The notes under the pieces: generated by a model | Told to the model about the DNA's origin: nothing | Database searches by the model: none | What the model saw: the letters and a program-made list of their open reading frames with translations, nothing else | In this document: positions 14,454 to 16,338 of the stretch, piece after piece | Position numbering within the stretch: the first letter of the stretch is position 1 | How the letters are laid out: each line of letters opens with the position of its first letter | Source: an uncultured Rhodanobacter sp. | GTDB taxonomy: Bacteria; Pseudomonadota; Gammaproteobacteria; Xanthomonadales; Rhodanobacteraceae | Direction: 5' to 3' | Assembly (NCBI GenBank): GCA_937906285.1 | Contig: CALCWL010000506.1 | Coordinates: 1 to 16,338 of the forward strand | Length of the DNA: 16,338 bases | Translations under genes and position numbers: made by a program

Positions 14454-15461
14454 ATGTCCGCAGGCAAACTCACCCTGGCCGCCTGCCTCGCGGCCGCGCT
14501 CGTCGCACTGCCCGCCGCCCGCGCGGCGGGCAGCGGCGAACTGCTCGGGCCCGGCACCATCTCCACCGGCCTGCAGGAAACCTCGGTCGCGCTGACGCGG
14601 GACGGGAACACGCTGTACTTCATGCGCTCGGATTTCGCCGAGGCCGACGACACCATCATGGTCTCGCGTCGCGTGGACGGTCGCTGGTCGCCGCCACGCG
14701 TGGCCGCGTTCTCCGGTCAGTGGCACGACTCCGAGCCGGCACTGTCGCCCGATGGCCGGCGCCTGTACTTCGTCTCTAACCGGCCGCCGCGACCGGGCGC
14801 CGCGGCGGTGAGCGCGACGATGAACGGGCGCTCCTTTGCCGGCACCAACCTCTGGTACGTCGAGCGGCAGGCGCACGGCGGATGGGGCGCACCGGTGCAC
14901 GTCGACGGTGCACTCAACGATGGCGCGATGATCTACAACCCGTCGGTGGCGGCCAACGGCGACATCTACTTTTCCGCACATCGCGCGGATTCGGGCAAGG
15001 CGTACCAGATCTACGTGGCGCGCGATCACGGCCATGCCGCGCCCGAACGGCTGCCGCTGGGCGAGCTGGCGCACAACCGCATGGATCCGGCGATCGATCC
15101 CGCCGGGCGCTTCCTGCTCTACGCCGGCGACGAGGGCGATGCGCTGGGCCGCGCCGACATCTACATCGTGTTCCGCCGGCCCGACGGCAGCTGGGGCAAA
15201 CCCGAGCGCCTGGGCGGCGAGGTCAACAGCCGCGCACTGGAGAACGCGCCCTCGCTGGGGCCGGCGTTCGGCGAACTGTTCGTGTCGAGCAACCGCCGCG
15301 ACGAGATGCGCTTTCCCAAACCGCGCGATGACGCCGCCACCTTGCAACGGCGCCTGCAGTCGCCGTTGAACGGCTCGCGCAACCTCTGGCGCTTCGACAT
15401 CGCCGCCGTGCTGCGCGCGCACGGCGTCGCACCGGCGGCGGCCGGCGCGACATCACCCTGA
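14454..15461 (+). CDS. exported PD40/TolB-like beta-propeller protein (paralogue 4)
   Basis: This encodes 335 residues from ATG 14454, with AGGA nine bases upstream and a signal peptide (MSAGKLTLAACLAAALVALPAARA). It is the most divergent of the four copies: blades LTRDGNTLYF, LSPDGRRLYF, SVAANGDIYF, IDPAGRFLLY and LGPAFGELFV. The loop before the last strand is rich in charge (EMRFPKPRDDAATLQRRLQS), and the closing strand reads NLWRFDIAAVLRAHG instead of the SLAPWLDAH form. It follows paralogue 3 after 23 nt and is surely in the same transcript. An earlier in-frame opening from 13854 is a shadow of paralogue 3. Function unknown. Confidence 0.87.
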   Translation: MSAGKLTLAACLAAALVALPAARAAGSGELLGPGTISTGLQETSVALTRDGNTLYFMRSDFAEADDTIMVSRRVDGRWSPPRVAAFSGQWHDSEPALSPDGRRLYFVSNRPPRPGAAAVSATMNGRSFAGTNLWYVERQAHGGWGAPVHVDGALNDGAMIYNPSVAANGDIYFSAHRADSGKAYQIYVARDHGHAAPERLPLGELAHNRMDPAIDPAGRFLLYAGDEGDALGRADIYIVFRRPDGSWGKPERLGGEVNSRALENAPSLGPAFGELFVSSNRRDEMRFPKPRDDAATLQRRLQSPLNGSRNLWRFDIAAVLRAHGVAPAAAGATSP

Positions 15462-15465
15462 GGAA

Positions 15466-15483
15466 CGCCGCGGGCTGACGGCG
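15466..15483. terminator. weak hairpin between convergent propeller 4 and cupin genes
   Basis: CGCCG and CGGCG form a five-base-pair stem around an eight-base loop in the 24-nt gap between the two convergent stops. It could work in both directions, but there is no T-run. Confidence 0.25.
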
Positions 15484-15485
15484 CG

Positions 15486-15851
15486 CTACACCCACACGTC
15501 GTTCTGCGCGGTATAGGCTCCACCGGCATCGCCCGTGTTCACCACGCCGCGCGGCTCGACCAGCATCACGCTGCATTCCTGCCCGGCCACCGGGCGGTGC
15601 TCCACGCCTTTGGGCACCACGTACATCTCGCCGGCGGCCAGTGGCACGGACTTGTCGCGGAACTGCAGCGTCAGCGCGCCCTCGAGCACGATGAACACCT
15701 CGTCGGTATCCGCGTGCGCGTGCCAGACGAACTCGCCCTGCAGCTTGACCAGCTTGAACTGGTAGTCGTTCATCTCGGCAATGACCCGCGGCGACCAGTG
15801 TTCGGTGAACCGGGCCAGCTTGTCGCGCAGGTTGATCGCGTGGTCGCTCAT
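15486..15851 (-). CDS. small cupin-domain protein
   Basis: This encodes 121 residues from ATG 15851, overlapping the ABM gene stop as ATGA. A single cupin fold: motif 1 is GEFVWHAHADTDEVFIVLEG with metal ligands H44, H46 and E51, motif 2 is GEMYVVPKGVEHRP with H85. All four usual metal-binding residues are present, so it probably binds a divalent metal. Small cupins of this kind serve as isomerases, dioxygenases or ligand-binding proteins; the reaction cannot be told. There is no signal peptide, so it is cytoplasmic. The overlap with the ABM gene suggests the two act together. Confidence 0.9.
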   Translation of the reverse strand: MSDHAINLRDKLARFTEHWSPRVIAEMNDYQFKLVKLQGEFVWHAHADTDEVFIVLEGALTLQFRDKSVPLAAGEMYVVPKGVEHRPVAGQECSVMLVEPRGVVNTGDAGGAYTAQNDVWV

Positions 15852-16165
15852 GGTGCATCCCGGGTGGTGTCGTTCTTCGTGTATTGCGGCGTCAGGCGGC
15901 GGACCTCGCCCGGTTCGGCCAGCAGGGCGTGCGTGTCGTGCTGGTAATCGACGAACCATGGCTGCTGCGCGAACTCCAGGATGCTGGCCGGGTCGCCCAG
16001 CCCGAACACGAAGATCCGGTCCGGATCGGCGTCGTCGTAGCAGTAGTGGAAGCCGAGCGTGCTGCCGGCGACGTAGTCGCGGGCGTATTTCTCCCACACC
16101 CGCCGGACCTCGTCGCGCTGGCCGGGCTTGGCCTTGAGTGTCACCAGACTTGCCTGCTTGTTCAT
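15848..16165 (-). CDS. ABM (antibiotic biosynthesis monooxygenase-like) domain protein
   Basis: This encodes 105 residues from ATG 16165, chosen because GAGGAAG lies just upstream; the longer form from 16201 is not supported. The dimeric alpha-beta-barrel pattern is visible: LVTLKAKPGQRDEVRRVWEKYARDYV, then GFHYCYDDADPDRIFVFGLGDPASILEFAQQPWFVDYQHD (in pieces), then the end VRRLTPQY. ABM proteins are small dimers that oxidise aromatic or polyketide substrates without cofactor, or degrade heme; the substrate is unknown. It is the first gene of a two-gene operon with the cupin. Confidence 0.82.
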   Translation of the reverse strand: MNKQASLVTLKAKPGQRDEVRRVWEKYARDYVAGSTLGFHYCYDDADPDRIFVFGLGDPASILEFAQQPWFVDYQHDTHALLAEPGEVRRLTPQYTKNDTTRDAP

Positions 16166-16214
16166 CGTCGCTTCCTCGGGGCTGCCGCCGTATGCGGCCA
16201 CTCCCAGGACGATC

Positions 16215-16235
16215 CGGTCACGGCGATCGTGACCG
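16215..16235. repeat. inverted repeat between AI-2E-type permease end and ABM gene
   Basis: CGGTCACG-GCGAT-CGTGACCG is a perfect eight-base-pair stem with a five-base loop, seven bases after the permease stop on the minus strand. It may be a terminator (no T-run) or an operator for the ABM-cupin pair. It contains GTCAC on both strands, and the minus-strand copy begins 68 nt before the ABM start. Confidence 0.45.
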
Positions 16236-16241
16236 CCGCCA

Positions 16242-16338
16242 TCAGCGCGACACGATCAGCGCGAACCACTCCCAGCCGCGGACGCGCTCGCAGATCAGCT
16301 TGGCGCAGGTCAGCATCGGCACCGCCAGCAGCGCGCCG
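16242..16338 (-). CDS. AI-2E family transporter/permease, C-terminal end only
   Basis: Only 31 C-terminal residues are inside the window, ending with TGA at 16244-16242: GALLAVPMLTCAKLICERV, then RGWEWFALIVSR. The pattern G-A-x-L-A-V-P-x-L-x-x-x-K followed by a short basic tail fits the last membrane helix of AI-2E/PerM-type permeases, which are inner-membrane proteins with about eight helices. The 5' part lies beyond the window end. The assignment rests on a short segment. Confidence 0.6.
   Translation of the reverse strand, partial: GALLAVPMLTCAKLICERVRGWEWFALIVSR

Noticed and set aside
1..16338. CRISPR array, tRNA/rRNA genes, insertion sequences or integrase
   Set aside because: No regularly spaced repeats of CRISPR length, no cloverleaf or rRNA-like stretch, and no transposase or integrase motif in any frame were seen.

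Overview
The window is about 70% G+C, densely coded and uses strongly G/C-ended codons. The gene mix (LytS/LytR-type two-component system, several secreted PD40/TolB-like propellers, M23 peptidase, Imm11-like protein, AI-2E-type permease end) suggests a Gammaproteobacterium of the Xanthomonadales, perhaps Rhodanobacteraceae. That assignment is inference; no rRNA or marker gene is present. I see no tRNA, rRNA, CRISPR array, transposase or integrase.

Layout. (1) 1-730: the 3' end of a zinc-independent NADP-dependent oxidoreductase (+), then a convergent exported NTF2/DUF4440-like protein (-). (2) 992-6161 (+): exported M23 peptidase, two exported PD40 propellers, a LytS-type sensor kinase and its LytTR response regulator, the last two overlapping by ATGA. 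(3) 6162-6794 (+): a 16-codon possible toxin tail followed by a probable Imm11 immunity gene. (4) 12531-6884 (-): a complete type I restriction-modification operon in the order hsdM, hsdS, RHH antitoxin, ParE-like toxin, hsdR, so a toxin-antitoxin pair sits inside it. (5) 12845-15461 (+): a small exported protein with an outer-membrane-like C-terminus, then two more PD40 propellers of the same family. (6) 15486-16338 (-): cupin and ABM monooxygenase-like genes overlapping by ATGA, and the 3' end of an AI-2E-type permease.

Main observation. Upstream of the NTF2-like gene, the M23 gene and the first gene of each propeller pair there are tandem 9-mers of the form CCGYTSGTC, usually followed by AC, with a period of 20-21 bp and in the sense direction of the gene. 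The proximal copy lies 68-79 nt before the start codon. In the divergent region 731-991 two such pairs point away from each other, one toward each gene. Period and sequence resemble sites of AlgR/LytTR regulators (AlgR core CCGTTCGTC, known from Pseudomonas), and a LytTR regulator is encoded at 5406-6161. The inference is a local envelope regulon: sensor kinase to LytTR regulator to exported peptidase, NTF2-like protein and propellers.

The two propeller pairs flank the immunity gene and restriction operon, so this block may have inserted into an older propeller/two-component locus. In the restriction operon hsdS starts on the hsdM stop (GTGA) and hsdR starts on the toxin stop (ATGA), so hsdR may be read partly from the autoregulated toxin-antitoxin promoter, separately from hsdM-hsdS.
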